NCBI RefSeq assembly: GCF_014202415.1 | Contig: NZ_JACHGR010000009.1 | Location: forward strand, 62,001-126,000 | Reading direction: 5' to 3' | Source of the DNA: Tolumonas osonensis | GTDB lineage: Bacteria; Pseudomonadota; Gammaproteobacteria; Enterobacterales; Aeromonadaceae | DNA length: 64,000 nt | In this document: piece by piece, positions 1-9,086 of the stretch | How the letters are laid out: every line of letters starts with the position of its first letter | Numbering within the stretch: position 1 is the stretch's first letter | Program-made: the position numbers and the translations under genes | The notes under the pieces: generated by a model | What the model saw: only the letters and a program-made list of their open reading frames with translations | What the model was told of the DNA's origin: nothing | The model's database searches: none

Positions 1-1122
1 GTTGATCAGCACCTGCGGCATCAGGCTCATCCCTTCACAACAGGCAGCCAGATTTTGTCCGCGTTCAACCATAGTGCGCAATACCTGCAGACCGGCGATG
101 ATACCGTCACCGGTGGTAGTATGGCTGAGCGACAGGATATGACCGGAATTCTCACCGCCCAGCTGCCAGCCCAGTTCGTGCAGCAGCTCAACCACATAAC
201 GGTCGCCGACCTTGCTGCGGGCAAACGGAATACCCAAGCCATGCAGCGCCTTTTCCAGACCGAGATTGGCCATTTGTGTGCCGACCACACCGCCGCGCAG
301 CTCACCGCGCTCCTGCCAGTGACGCGCAAGGATAAACAGGATCTGATCACCGTCTACGACCCGGCCCAAATGATCAACCAGCATGATCCGATCGCCATCG
401 CCGTCCAGCGCAAAACCGACATCGGCACGTAACTCCTGTACTTTTGCCGACAGCGCCGTCAGATCAGTGGCACCACAGTGTTCATTGATGTTGAGGCCGG
501 AAGGCTCGACACCAATGGTAAACACCTCCGCGCCCAGTTCGCGCAATACAGCCGGGGCGATCTGATACGTCGCGCCGTGCGCACAATCCACCACCACCCG
601 CAGCCCTTCCAGGCTCAGCTGTGACGGAAACTGGCTTTTGCAGAATTCGACATAACGGCCGATGGCATCCGTAATACGGCGGGCTTTACCCAGATGCGCC
701 GAATCGACACACTGCAACTCCTGCGTCAGCTGCGCCTCAATCGCCAGCTCAATGTCATCGTTCAGCTTGACCCCGGCCGCCGAGAAAAACTTGATACCGT
801 TATCATGATAGGGATTATGCGAGGCACTGATCACCACACCGGCATCGGCACGAAACGTCCGGGCCAGATAGGCGATAGCCGGCGTTGGCAACGGGCCGGT
901 CAGCGCAACATGGACACCCGCCGCCGCGAAACCTGATGCCATGGCCGATTCCAGCATATAACCGGAAATGCGGGTATCCTTACCAATAATCACCTTACGC
1001 GTGCCGCTGGCGGCTAACACCTTGCCAGCCGCCCAACCCAGTTTCAGGGCAAAATCGGGGGTAATCGGAAACTGACCGACCAAGCCCCGAACGCCGTCGG
1101 TGCCGAAATATTTTCTGTTCAT
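1..1122 (-). CDS. glmM: Phosphoglucosamine mutase GlmM (3' end off the window)
   Basis: Converts glucosamine-6-phosphate to glucosamine-1-phosphate in the cytoplasm, on the way to UDP-GlcNAc for peptidoglycan, LPS and capsule. 374 codons are visible of roughly 445 usual for the family; the C-terminus lies beyond position 1. The protein begins [13 protein letters not shown], carries the phosphoserine loop ISASHNP with the catalytic Ser at about residue 101, the metal-binding DGDGDR motif and the sugar-binding GGENSGH segment. The combination of FGTDGVRG start and ASHNP loop is typical of GlmM rather than the phosphomannomutase ManB/CpsG often found in capsule loci. It is the last gene of the minus-strand capsule cluster, and a decayed copy of its 5' end lies about 1.7 kb upstream. 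Whether the genome has a second, housekeeping glmM cannot be seen. Confidence 0.93.
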   Translation of the reverse strand, partial: MNRKYFGTDGVRGLVGQFPITPDFALKLGWAAGKVLAASGTRKVIIGKDTRISGYMLESAMASGFAAAGVHVALTGPLPTPAIAYLARTFRADAGVVISASHNPYHDNGIKFFSAAGVKLNDDIELAIEAQLTQELQCVDSAHLGKARRITDAIGRYVEFCKSQFPSQLSLEGLRVVVDCAHGATYQIAPAVLRELGAEVFTIGVEPSGLNINEHCGATDLTALSAKVQELRADVGFALDGDGDRIMLVDHLGRVVDGDQILFILARHWQERGELRGGVVGTQMANLGLEKALHGLGIPFARSKVGDRYVVELLHELGWQLGGENSGHILSLSHTTTGDGIIAGLQVLRTMVERGQNLAACCEGMSLMPQVLIN

Positions 1123-1435
1123 GAGTGTCTATAGATTAATTGTGATTTGCGATAAAGTTGTGTTTAAAGCGTCAGAATCTGGAGAGTTTTTCACTACTTA
1201 TATTCAGTGGCAGGCTTGTAAATGAAGATCCCAATTGCCTTGTTATAAGCCTGCACTTTGCTTGAGAGAATTTAACAAATTGAATGTTGCCAATGATTTA
1301 CGAATTAGTTATCCGATGCGGATCCGAAAAAGTGGATGAAGTTCACTAACAACGTTAAACGTCTATTATACCATTTTTTAGTTAGTTGTGACCATGGGTT
1401 TAATTTATTCATTTTTTAAGTTTTGATGAAAAAAC
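1123..1435. other. Intergenic region between acyltransferase gene and glmM
   Basis: About 310 AT-rich bases without a convincing gene. The part next to glmM (about 1123-1195) resembles the stretch at 2844-2915, including the shared run ATTGTGATTTGCGAT and a sequence like the last codons of the upstream glycosyltransferase. I see no clear intrinsic terminator for the acyltransferase gene and no confident promoter. Confidence 0.6.
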
Positions 1436-2488
1436 CTACCCAAGAATATTTTTTGAAACCTTCAAAGGCATTGCGCATTTTATAACAAGAATCAAACCAG
1501 CACAGCAAATAATTGTTGCCAAAATTGTTGTGATTATAAAAGCAGGTTGAAAACTATAAAGCCATTCACTTTTATTAAATATAAACTGTATTCTTGGCAA
1601 AAAAAGCAAATGCAATAGATATATGGAATAAGAGTTTTTACCAAGCCAAGTAAACATTGAGCTATTACTCATACAAGTTAACTTTCCCGAAAAGTGGACA
1701 ATCATAATAAACAGTGTTATTGAAGCTATGAAGCTAGTTATTTTAAGCTGAGAAACACCAAAACCATAATTATTATGATAAGCCCAAAACAATGCCTCGA
1801 TAAAAGCTAAGCCAAGAGAAAATAACAACACAACAAATAACTTAATTGAGTTTAATTTTTTTATTTCAGCTTCAACATTGTATCGTGAAACGATATAGCC
1901 AAAACAATAAAATGGATACCATACAAAAAAAGGGAGTGCATTAAATGGAAATCTTGACCAAATAAAATCTGGGTTTGTAGCAAAAAATGTATAAGTAAAA
2001 ATAACACCAAACAAGGATATAACGACTGTCATTAGAAAATGTATTTGTTTTTCTGTAACCATATTGAATATTGGAGTTAAAAAAACAAATTGCAGTAGCA
2101 CTATAACAAAATAACCCACCTGGATTCCTTCGCCAAAAAACAAACCTCTGAGTATTTCGGATGGACTTGGTGGTATTATTGGTGTTCTTATTAATATGTA
2201 TATTATTGTCCATATGACATAAGGGATAAGAATGCGACTTGCTCTCCTAAAATAAAAATCTTTTGTTTGTTGCTCTAGAGAATTGCTTGAAAAATACCCA
2301 GCCAATGCAAAAAAAATTGGTACCGCAAAGTCTATTAGCTGCCTGAAGGCAAGACCAAACAGCCAATTAAAAGATCCATTTGAAAAATCAGCTGTATGAT
2401 TGGAAGCATGAATTGCAACAACTGCAATTATGGCTAGTGCTTTCCAATTATCCCAATAAGGTATTCGTATGTTTTGTTTCATAATCAT
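1436..2488 (-). CDS. Acyltransferase family 3 (OafA/WecH-type) membrane protein
   Basis: Predicted integral-membrane O-acyltransferase that would decorate a sugar of the capsule repeat unit, commonly with acetyl groups. 350 aa with about ten hydrophobic segments. The N-terminal segment IPYWDNWKALAIIAVVAIHA has the early histidine characteristic of acyltransferase-3 proteins, and the C-terminal NSYSIYLLHLLFLPRI is also typical of the family. Very AT-rich compared with glmM, as are the genes upstream. It sits between glmM and a glmM relic, so it probably arrived with the rearrangement that made the duplication. A second Met three codons in is an alternative start. The acyl donor and acceptor sugar are not predictable from sequence. 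Confidence 0.85.
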   Translation of the reverse strand: MIMKQNIRIPYWDNWKALAIIAVVAIHASNHTADFSNGSFNWLFGLAFRQLIDFAVPIFFALAGYFSSNSLEQQTKDFYFRRASRILIPYVIWTIIYILIRTPIIPPSPSEILRGLFFGEGIQVGYFVIVLLQFVFLTPIFNMVTEKQIHFLMTVVISLFGVIFTYTFFATNPDFIWSRFPFNALPFFVWYPFYCFGYIVSRYNVEAEIKKLNSIKLFVVLLFSLGLAFIEALFWAYHNNYGFGVSQLKITSFIASITLFIMIVHFSGKLTCMSNSSMFTWLGKNSYSIYLLHLLFLPRIQFIFNKSEWLYSFQPAFIITTILATIICCAGLILVIKCAMPLKVSKNILG

Positions 2489-2884
2489 AGGCTTTTCTCT
2501 ATAGTTGATTTTATATTAAAATATAACCTTTAATTAATCGGCGGCACGCAGTACCGTCCAGCTTTAAGTTTTGGTTCAGGGCGAAATAATGAAAGTCCGC
2601 ATCCCACAAGGAATTAAGACAGGTACCCATTATCCCGACCAGCCCGTTTTTTCTTCCGTTTTATCCCTGTATCCACCGTTAGCCAATTCGATGCAATATG
2701 GGACATGCAATCAGGTTTTCACCAGCTTATCCATGTAGATTTGGGATTAATCCTCCCGGAACACCACATCCAGCAGATAATGTAGTAGGGCTTCTATCAG
2801 CCAGAGTTCGCACACTGTCGGAACAAAAATATTTTTTGTTCATAAATATCTATAGGTCAATTGTGATTTGCGATGGGGTTGATT
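2489..2884. other. Intergenic region holding a glmM relic
   Basis: About 400 bases between a glycosyltransferase gene and the acyltransferase gene. The half nearer the glycosyltransferase contains the degenerate start of a glmM gene, annotated separately. The rest (about 2530-2690) has no recognisable gene; it could be further decayed glmM sequence, but I could not align it convincingly. Confidence 0.6.
2727..2843 (-). pseudogene. Decayed 5' end of glmM
   Basis: Reading the minus strand from the ATG at 2843 gives MNKKYFCSDSVRTLADRSP, which lines up with [19 protein letters not shown] of the intact glmM at 1122. The glycines of the DG and RG motifs are lost and a stop follows after 38 codons. 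The sequence just upstream of both ATGs is also alike (TCTATAG..AATTGTGATTTGCGAT), and the similarity reaches the end of the adjacent glycosyltransferase gene. It therefore looks like one side of an old duplication rather than a chance match. Not expected to encode anything functional. Confidence 0.7.
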
Positions 2885-4057
2885 TTAAGGCGCAGGAGAC
2901 GGAGAAAGCTTTTCGGTTTCAGACTGAATCACATATTTGTTCAACATTCGCAAATATTGTGCAATCACCTTCTGTTCTTCAAAGTTTTCAATCATAAAGA
3001 GCCGCCCGACTTCGCCCATGGCATTTCTCTTTTCATCATTCATATTCAGCATCAACTCCATGCTATTGGCTAATGCATGCGAATCTTTGACCGGACAAAG
3101 CAGACCAGTCTGCTCATGAACTACCACATCACGACAACCAACATTATCAGTAGTGATAAGAGGTTTACTCATCGCAGCAGCCTCCATCAAGGTACGAGGT
3201 ACCCCTTCACGATAATAAGAGGGAAGCACTACACAATCAGCTTGTGCAATAATGGGTCGCACATCACCTGTAGTCCCTAAATACTCAACATCACCAGCGG
3301 CTTCCCATTCTGCAATCTGCTCACGCCCGATCACACTGGGATTAGGCACACCAGTTGCACCCAATAATTGAAACACCGCATTGGGATGGCGGGCTCGTAC
3401 TTTCCGTGCCGCTTCTACATATTCACCGATGCCTTTATCCCACAGCATCCGGGCAATTAGTAAAAAACGAAATTTACCATCATCTAAAGGTTTAGGTTGA
3501 AATGTAAAATGAGCCGTATTGATCCCTTCACTACGCAAAATTACAGCTTTATTTTTATCAACCAAATTATGGCTGAGGAATGCATGCTTATCATCAGCAT
3601 TCAAAAACCATACCTCTTCAGGAAAACGAAATGCCAGCTTGTAGAGTTGCCTCGCTACTTTTGCCACCAAGTTGTTATTAAGAAAGGTATACCCCAAACC
3701 AGTAGTAACAGCGAGAGAAGGAATACCAACCAATTTAGCGGCTAAAGATCCATATATATTCGGCTTGATGGTGTAATGGATTATAAAATCAGGTTTAAGT
3801 TTACGGTAGAAAAGAGCAATGCGCGTCATTAAAACCAAATCAGAAAAAGGGTTTACACCTTTTGCTGACATATACAAATCAAATACCTGACATCCCATTG
3901 CTTCTAGCTTATCAGAACACTCATCTTTCGGAGCCAATATGCTTATGATAAACCCTTTTTCCAAAAGCGTAGCAATAAGCCCGTGTCGAAAATTGTAGAG
4001 AGACCAAGCTGTATTCGCACACAAAAGTAAATGTGGCATCGTTTTTATATCATCCAT
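2885..4057 (-). CDS. Glycosyltransferase family 4 (PglA-like)
   Basis: Predicted retaining glycosyltransferase that adds a sugar to the lipid-linked capsule repeat unit at the cytoplasmic face of the inner membrane. 390 aa, GT-B fold. The N-terminal half has LCANTAWSLYNFRHGLIATL and the conserved IHYTIKPNIYGSLAA and TGLGYTF segments seen in PglA/WbpX-like enzymes. The C-terminal half has the EGVPRTLMEAAAMSKP stretch with the E-x7-E motif that binds the nucleotide sugar. A second Met (MPHLLL, start at 4039) is an equally good start. It lies 38 bases downstream of the next GT4 gene, in the same transcription unit. Donor sugar unknown; HexNAc is common for the closest families. Confidence 0.87.
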   Translation of the reverse strand: MDDIKTMPHLLLCANTAWSLYNFRHGLIATLLEKGFIISILAPKDECSDKLEAMGCQVFDLYMSAKGVNPFSDLVLMTRIALFYRKLKPDFIIHYTIKPNIYGSLAAKLVGIPSLAVTTGLGYTFLNNNLVAKVARQLYKLAFRFPEEVWFLNADDKHAFLSHNLVDKNKAVILRSEGINTAHFTFQPKPLDDGKFRFLLIARMLWDKGIGEYVEAARKVRARHPNAVFQLLGATGVPNPSVIGREQIAEWEAAGDVEYLGTTGDVRPIIAQADCVVLPSYYREGVPRTLMEAAAMSKPLITTDNVGCRDVVVHEQTGLLCPVKDSHALANSMELMLNMNDEKRNAMGEVGRLFMIENFEEQKVIAQYLRMLNKYVIQSETEKLSPSPAP

Positions 4058-4095
4058 AATTATTTAGATATCAGTAACAAACAGAGCAATAAAAC

Positions 4096-5205
4096 TCAAT
4101 CCAGAGAACCAATTGATTGAATCGGACAAGAATATAACTTAAGCCATTTATCAACAGCAGCATCTAATGAGTAGTAACTTTGTACACGTTGACGAGCGGC
4201 TTTTCCCAAGGTGTCGGAATACTGAGTGGATAGATCAAGAGCTTTGCATAATGCTTCAGCAAGCTCTGGAGCCTGACGAGGTTGAACCAGAAAACCGGCA
4301 GAACCAAGTACCTCTTTCACCCCACCACAATCCGTTGCAACAACAACCCGCTGACAAGCCATGGCTTCAGCAACAACAAGGCCAAAGCCTTCCCATGCGG
4401 AGGAAAGTACAAAAACATCGGTTGCAGACATTAACGCCGGTATATCGTCGCGAATCCCTAAAAAATCAACATAATCCTCAAGTCTGAGCTTATAAATTAA
4501 ACCTTGAAGTTCCTGCCTTAACGGCCCATCACCAGCAATTAAAACTTTAATGTTGTTTTTATTGTCTTTTAACAAAAATATTGCATTCAATAAATTATTA
4601 TAGTCTTTAGCTTCAACTAAACGGCCAACAGCCAGAATCATTTGTTTATTTTCAACATTCAGCTCTTTTTTTATTCTGGCTCTCTCACATTCATTAAATT
4701 TAAATTTTTGTGTTGATATCCCATTATGAATGCTGATCATTCTACCTGATTTGACTGCTCTTTTTTTTATAAAAGCATCTACAGCCTCTTCACTTACATT
4801 TGTAGATATATCAGTCAGGCAATCTGTTACGCGGTAGGCTAACATTCTCAATCTGCCGCCTTCATCTGAACTATGAGCAGTACAAATAAGGCGGGGAATG
4901 TTGACACTCAATCGAGCAAGACGAACCAGAATATTCGCATGAAACATATGACCATGTACGATATCCGGCTTAAAATTTCGGAGTAATGAAAAGAATTTAC
5001 AGTAAGCACCAAAAATACCAAAGATATTTTTCATGCCTAATCCAACAACTTTTATACTCTTGTTTTTCGGTAATAATAAGGCTTCGCCTGTTAAGTAGCA
5101 TATACATATAGAATGGCCTCTTTCAGCCAACGAGTCTGCAAGAGATATTACTAAACTTTCAGCACCACCGACACTCAAACCCGTGATAACAAATAAAATC
5201 TTCAT
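4096..5205 (-). CDS. Glycosyltransferase family 4
   Basis: Predicted retaining GT-B glycosyltransferase of the capsule cluster, 369 aa. The N-terminus MKILFVITGLSVGGAESLV has the glycine-rich GGAE acceptor-binding loop common in GT4 enzymes. The C-terminal half carries AVGRLVEAKDY, a GDGPLR loop and the nucleotide-sugar site SAWEGFGLVVAEAMACQ, with E-x7-E. AT-rich in its N-terminal two thirds and more GC-rich at its C-terminus, an uneven composition that may reflect a mosaic origin. An AT-rich gap of about 335 bases separates it from the upstream GT25 gene. Sugar specificity cannot be read from sequence. Confidence 0.88.
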   Translation of the reverse strand: MKILFVITGLSVGGAESLVISLADSLAERGHSICICYLTGEALLLPKNKSIKVVGLGMKNIFGIFGAYCKFFSLLRNFKPDIVHGHMFHANILVRLARLSVNIPRLICTAHSSDEGGRLRMLAYRVTDCLTDISTNVSEEAVDAFIKKRAVKSGRMISIHNGISTQKFKFNECERARIKKELNVENKQMILAVGRLVEAKDYNNLLNAIFLLKDNKNNIKVLIAGDGPLRQELQGLIYKLRLEDYVDFLGIRDDIPALMSATDVFVLSSAWEGFGLVVAEAMACQRVVVATDCGGVKEVLGSAGFLVQPRQAPELAEALCKALDLSTQYSDTLGKAARQRVQSYYSLDAAVDKWLKLYSCPIQSIGSLD

Positions 5206-5540
5206 TACTTACCCAGCAATTAACACTGTAAAAAAAACATATAATTCCACTTTATCACCCATACCACTAAAAATAAAGAAAGAGCTTAAACAACTCAAAT
5301 TAATTCATAAAAAATAAACTTATCATTTGGATTTACGAAGAATGCAATACCATGATTTTTAAAAAATTAATAAAGCCAATTTTTATATCTCCTAGCAGAG
5401 CCTTATTAAGCAAAAAAATATTTACAGTAAAACAAAGCAATATTATTAATACCTTTTCAGTCTCTACTCAGTATCAGTTTAAATAACAATGTTTTACGTT
5501 TTATCTACATACAACCCTGTTGCAAAAACAGGAATTCTAA
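5206..5540. other. AT-rich gap within the capsule cluster
   Basis: About 335 very AT-rich bases between two glycosyltransferase genes on the minus strand. No intact gene is visible. Short stretches on the minus strand read like coding sequence in two different frames (for example LLNKALLGDIKIGFINFLKI near 5340-5400). This may be the frameshifted remains of a lost gene, but I cannot assign it to a family. A small hairpin (CCTGT...ACAGG, 5517-5533) lies just after the upstream gene and lacks a T-run. Confidence 0.4.
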
Positions 5541-6320
5541 TTATTTAATATCCATAATCGCTTTTCTCATAAAGCCACGAATAACTCTTATTGAATCTAA
5601 CCACTTTATGGATTTTTTTGCGATAACAGCTCTTTCATCCTCTAAGGAGCTTTTATAAGCATTAAAGTTTTCAAAAACAAGCAAAGGGCGACAATGAAGT
5701 ATATTCACTGAACAATGTTTTTCGAAAAAATTCCAGTCATCCGCAACAGTCTCAACTTTATTACAAACAGATTCAAATCTGTCTAATATTTTTTTTGCAC
5801 CATTTTTATTAATAAGATAAGAAACTGTTCCACAAGTCCAGTTTTTCCATGGGCGTCCTAAAATGGCACCACACTCAAGCATTGATTTAGCCTTTAACGG
5901 TTCTTTTAAATAAAAAATCTTCTCTTCATCACTTGCTAGCTTAGAATAACCAAGAATAACGACATCATTACCCTGTTTTTCACTACACTGAATTAGTTCA
6001 TCAAGAATTTTTATATCTACACGTTCTAATAGGGCGTCGTCTTCAACAATCCAAGCCCAAGTCTCATTTGATTCCAGAAGCTTTTTGTATACATTAATGT
6101 GGCTTAAAGAGCACCCAATCTCTCCTTTTGTGAGATTCCTATTGAGACTAGAACATGTACTTTTTATATAAAAATCATCCACCTTATTAATATCAACAAA
6201 TCTAAAATCTACAGCATACTCAAACTCAAAAATAGAATTCAATTTATTGAATTGAGTTAAAATTGATTTTTGTCTAACCAATTCATTTGAGAGAGAAATA
6301 ACATACGTACTATATGTCAT
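5541..6320 (-). CDS. Glycosyltransferase family 25
   Basis: Predicted glycosyltransferase of the LOS/LPS family GT25 (often galactosyltransferases), 259 aa. The protein begins TYVISLSNELVRQKSI, matching the family's opening strand, then has LTKGEIGCSLSHINVYKKLL and the acidic metal-binding triad in WAWIVEDDALL, followed by the conserved tyrosine/histidine region near YLINKNGAKKILD. Its start codon lies inside the last codons of the polymerase gene (overlap of 11 bases), so the two are translationally linked. Strongly AT-rich. Acts on the undecaprenyl-linked repeat unit in the cytoplasm; linkage and sugar unknown. Confidence 0.87.
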   Translation of the reverse strand: MTYSTYVISLSNELVRQKSILTQFNKLNSIFEFEYAVDFRFVDINKVDDFYIKSTCSSLNRNLTKGEIGCSLSHINVYKKLLESNETWAWIVEDDALLERVDIKILDELIQCSEKQGNDVVILGYSKLASDEEKIFYLKEPLKAKSMLECGAILGRPWKNWTCGTVSYLINKNGAKKILDRFESVCNKVETVADDWNFFEKHCSVNILHCRPLLVFENFNAYKSSLEDERAVIAKKSIKWLDSIRVIRGFMRKAIMDIK

Positions 6321-7281
6321 GAAGTTGACGCCTTAAATAATAACCAATTAAAATCAAAAAGCATGGTATAGAAAAAAAGAAAACAAAAAACCCCACCCTA
6401 TTAGCCAACACTATGTTTTCATTAAAAACAATTATAAACAATGATTGATACATTATTAGTGAACATATTTTTTCATCTAACAGAGACAAAGTACATTTAC
6501 TATGCATTAGGAAAGCTGACATTATAAATATTAATATTGAAAAAACAGTGAACCTCACATTTACACTTGAAGCTAACTCTGCCTCACCCCCTGTATAAAA
6601 CATTATTTTCCTAGTTAAAACTGGGAGATTGAAAATCACCTCAACATGCATTAAAGCTTCAACAAAAAAACCATAAATACTAATGCCGGTGAGTGAAAAA
6701 AATGAGAAGAAAGCAAAAGCAAAAATAACAAATCTTGATTTGCAAAGTTTAACAGCAAAAGCAGATGATGTTAAAATCCAGATAATTGATGATAAATGAG
6801 AAAATAAAGAAGCAAATAGAAAAACATAAGATATTTTTTTCCTATTTGACAAAAAAATATACAAAACAAAAAATGATGCTGCGTAATATTGCCGAATAAG
6901 ATACGACGCATTAAGATAAAAAAATGTAGAAAGTAAAAATATAGAAACAAAAAAATAGGTTATGTTTTTCCCAGCTGCGTTAACACATAGAAAAACAATA
7001 GGAAGCCACATCAAATATGAAAACAGAATAAAATCAGAAAAGTCTCCTCCAAATACACTTACGATATACATAAAAAGAGATGTTAAAAATTCAACACCAT
7101 AGGGATATATATCAACATGTATTGAATCGAAGTTATATTTGTATTCAAGTGTATCATTTATGTAGTTCACGTTTTTCGACCAATAACAACTTAATATTAC
7201 GAATAATACAGAGAAAACGAATGACACACCCAACCAAAATTCTACTGGTAAACAAGAAGTGTTTTTTTTGTACGGAATCAT
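6310..7281 (-). CDS. Wzy-like capsule repeat-unit polymerase (EpsG family)
   Basis: 323-aa polytopic membrane protein with about ten hydrophobic segments. The early NYINDTLEYKYNF region followed by YPYGVEFLTSLFMYIVSVFGG resembles EpsG/Wzy-type polymerases, which join flipped repeat units at the periplasmic face. The charged YLIRQYYAASFFVLYIFLS segment also fits the family pattern. It is the only candidate polymerase in the cluster, and a wzx-wza-wzb-wzc system requires one, which supports the call. Sequence identity among Wzy proteins is always low, so the assignment rests on topology and context. Extremely AT-rich. Seven bases separate it from the upstream GT32 gene. Confidence 0.8.
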   Translation of the reverse strand: MIPYKKNTSCLPVEFWLGVSFVFSVLFVILSCYWSKNVNYINDTLEYKYNFDSIHVDIYPYGVEFLTSLFMYIVSVFGGDFSDFILFSYLMWLPIVFLCVNAAGKNITYFFVSIFLLSTFFYLNASYLIRQYYAASFFVLYIFLSNRKKISYVFLFASLFSHLSSIIWILTSSAFAVKLCKSRFVIFAFAFFSFFSLTGISIYGFFVEALMHVEVIFNLPVLTRKIMFYTGGEAELASSVNVRFTVFSILIFIMSAFLMHSKCTLSLLDEKICSLIMYQSLFIIVFNENIVLANRVGFFVFFFSIPCFLILIGYYLRRQLHDI

Positions 7282-7288
7282 ATATGGC

Positions 7289-8107
7289 TCAAGATATTTT
7301 ATTTTTCACATTAAATGACAATATCTTTTTCTTTATTTTTTTTGCTGTTACCTGTATCCCGCATTCTTTAATTTCATCATTCAAGATAAAAAGCATGTCA
7401 ATTGCACCACCTATCCACCCCCCAAATATTTTTATAATTCTTTTTTTTCTGGCAATACTTCTCTTAAAGCGTCCAGACTGCCAACTAGCATTAAAGTGAT
7501 GTATCGATACAGTATTAGATGTTATTTCGGCTTCACCAACAAGGGAGGCTGGGCAAAAATAATCCGAGGGGAAAACCATAATTCCATTAATATTTTGCTC
7601 CATTCCATTCTGAGCTAAACCTAACGAAACTAGAACTTTAGTATCTCTATGTGGACAAGGCATCATATCAAAATCTCCATTATCCATAATGAATTTTGTA
7701 TTTTCATAAGATTCCATAAGTTTTCGTAAAACAGGATGATTAGGCTTTGCACCAAAACCCAGCCCTGTGTTTACCCGCCAAATACTATCTTTTTCGAACC
7801 CCATAAAACCATCGAATTTCAAGAATTCATCCAGCCCTTTTAAGAGCTCAACATCAATATCTAAATATATACCACCATGCTTTTCTATAACCTGTAGACG
7901 TACATAATCTGATACAAATGCCCATTTTTTTGCTTCATGCGCTTCCTTCACAAAACGACATGACTCAAGATCAGAATTAGTTTCATCCCATCTAATAAGC
8001 TCGTAATCTGAACAATATTTTCTCCAACTTTCAATGCATTTTATGGCAATTTCTGGTAATTCATTACCACCAAACCAGCAATAATGAATTTTCTTAGGAA
8101 TTAACAT
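7289..8107 (-). CDS. Glycosyltransferase family 32 (capsular polysaccharide synthesis)
   Basis: Predicted glycosyltransferase of the DxD-containing GT32 family (Gly_transf_sug), 272 aa. Opening motif IPKKIHYCWFGGNELP, then the core WAFVSDYVRLQVIEKHGGIYLDIDVE, where DID is the metal-binding DxD. GT32 proteins in capsule loci usually transfer galactose, mannose or HexNAc. The start codon is inside the 3' end of the upstream GT2 gene (14-base overlap), indicating one operon. The lysine-rich C-terminal tail may associate with the membrane. Confidence 0.9.
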   Translation of the reverse strand: MLIPKKIHYCWFGGNELPEIAIKCIESWRKYCSDYELIRWDETNSDLESCRFVKEAHEAKKWAFVSDYVRLQVIEKHGGIYLDIDVELLKGLDEFLKFDGFMGFEKDSIWRVNTGLGFGAKPNHPVLRKLMESYENTKFIMDNGDFDMMPCPHRDTKVLVSLGLAQNGMEQNINGIMVFPSDYFCPASLVGEAEITSNTVSIHHFNASWQSGRFKRSIARKKRIIKIFGGWIGGAIDMLFILNDEIKECGIQVTAKKIKKKILSFNVKNKIS

Positions 8108-9083
8108 ATCTACTCCGCAAAATTCGAGAAAAATACTTTAATAACAAAATAAATTTCACAAAAACAAAGGATGTTTTATACATTTTTTTTGAGTCGAGGC
8201 ATAACGCTATTTTTGCATAAGTCGTTAAACTACTCCCCCATATATATTTATTAGATTCACTGAACAACTCGAAGGATTCCTTCGGGTTGTTATATATAAT
8301 CCATGTTTTTTGCATTAACTTGAATATATTAATCTCATAATTAAGAACATCTAACAAGCCTTTATTAATCAAGAAATTTTCAATATACCTAATAGCATTA
8401 ACGATATGTTTTACTTTGTCTTTATCTATTACTTTAGTTATGGAGTTATAGTTTTCTTGATTATAATTAAGAAAAGGCATACTTACATATGAAATTTTTG
8501 AGGCAAAATAAAAGACATTCATTATGTAATAAAAATCTTCCAAATAATTTATATCATCAAGCACATTTATTTTATTATCAAGACAAAGCTTTCTACTAAT
8601 TAGCTTATTCCAGGTTGAACCATGTAGATTACATACCAGTAATTGCTTAATACAATCCAACCCGGTAGAGGCAGGAGGTTGCTTGATTAATTGACAATTG
8701 TTTTTATAAACCAACGAATAATCACAGATAACAACATCAGCATTATCTTTCTTAGCAACATTATACATAGACTCCAGCCAACCAAGTTCAACCCAGTCAT
8801 CGCTATCGAGATGAATGGTATATTCTCCTTTGGCTAACTCCATCCCTTGAGCGCGTGTTGCAGCAACTCCTCGGTTCTCTCTGGATATTAATATAACTTG
8901 ATCTTTCCGGTCTGGGTAACGTTCCATCACCTGTTGAATAATGACAAGAGAATTATCTTTTGAACCATCGTCAATAATAATAAACTCTACATCATCTAAC
9001 GTTTGCTCCATTAAACTGACGATAGCACGTTCAACATATTTCTCGGCATTATAAACAGGCACAATAACGGACACTTTAGGCAT
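8094..9083 (-). CDS. Glycosyltransferase family 2
   Basis: Predicted inverting GT-A glycosyltransferase, 329 aa. The N-terminal domain shows PKVSVIVPVYNAEKYVERAI, then EFIIIDDGSKDNS and LDSDDWVE (the DxD-type nucleotide/metal site at about residues 93-97). The C-terminal third is hydrophobic and AT-rich, with no recognisable catalytic region. Three bases separate it from the pyruvyl-transferase-family gene upstream. It probably adds one sugar of the capsule repeat unit; which one is unknown. Confidence 0.9.
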   Translation of the reverse strand: MPKVSVIVPVYNAEKYVERAIVSLMEQTLDDVEFIIIDDGSKDNSLVIIQQVMERYPDRKDQVILISRENRGVAATRAQGMELAKGEYTIHLDSDDWVELGWLESMYNVAKKDNADVVICDYSLVYKNNCQLIKQPPASTGLDCIKQLLVCNLHGSTWNKLISRKLCLDNKINVLDDINYLEDFYYIMNVFYFASKISYVSMPFLNYNQENYNSITKVIDKDKVKHIVNAIRYIENFLINKGLLDVLNYEINIFKLMQKTWIIYNNPKESFELFSESNKYIWGSSLTTYAKIALCLDSKKMYKTSFVFVKFILLLKYFSRILRSRYVNS

Positions 9084-9086
9084 TTT

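Noticed and set aside
2698-2997. Plus-strand frame of 99 codons at the glmM relic
   Set aside because: Antisense to the relic and to the end of a glycosyltransferase gene; the minus-strand alignment with glmM explains the sequence better.
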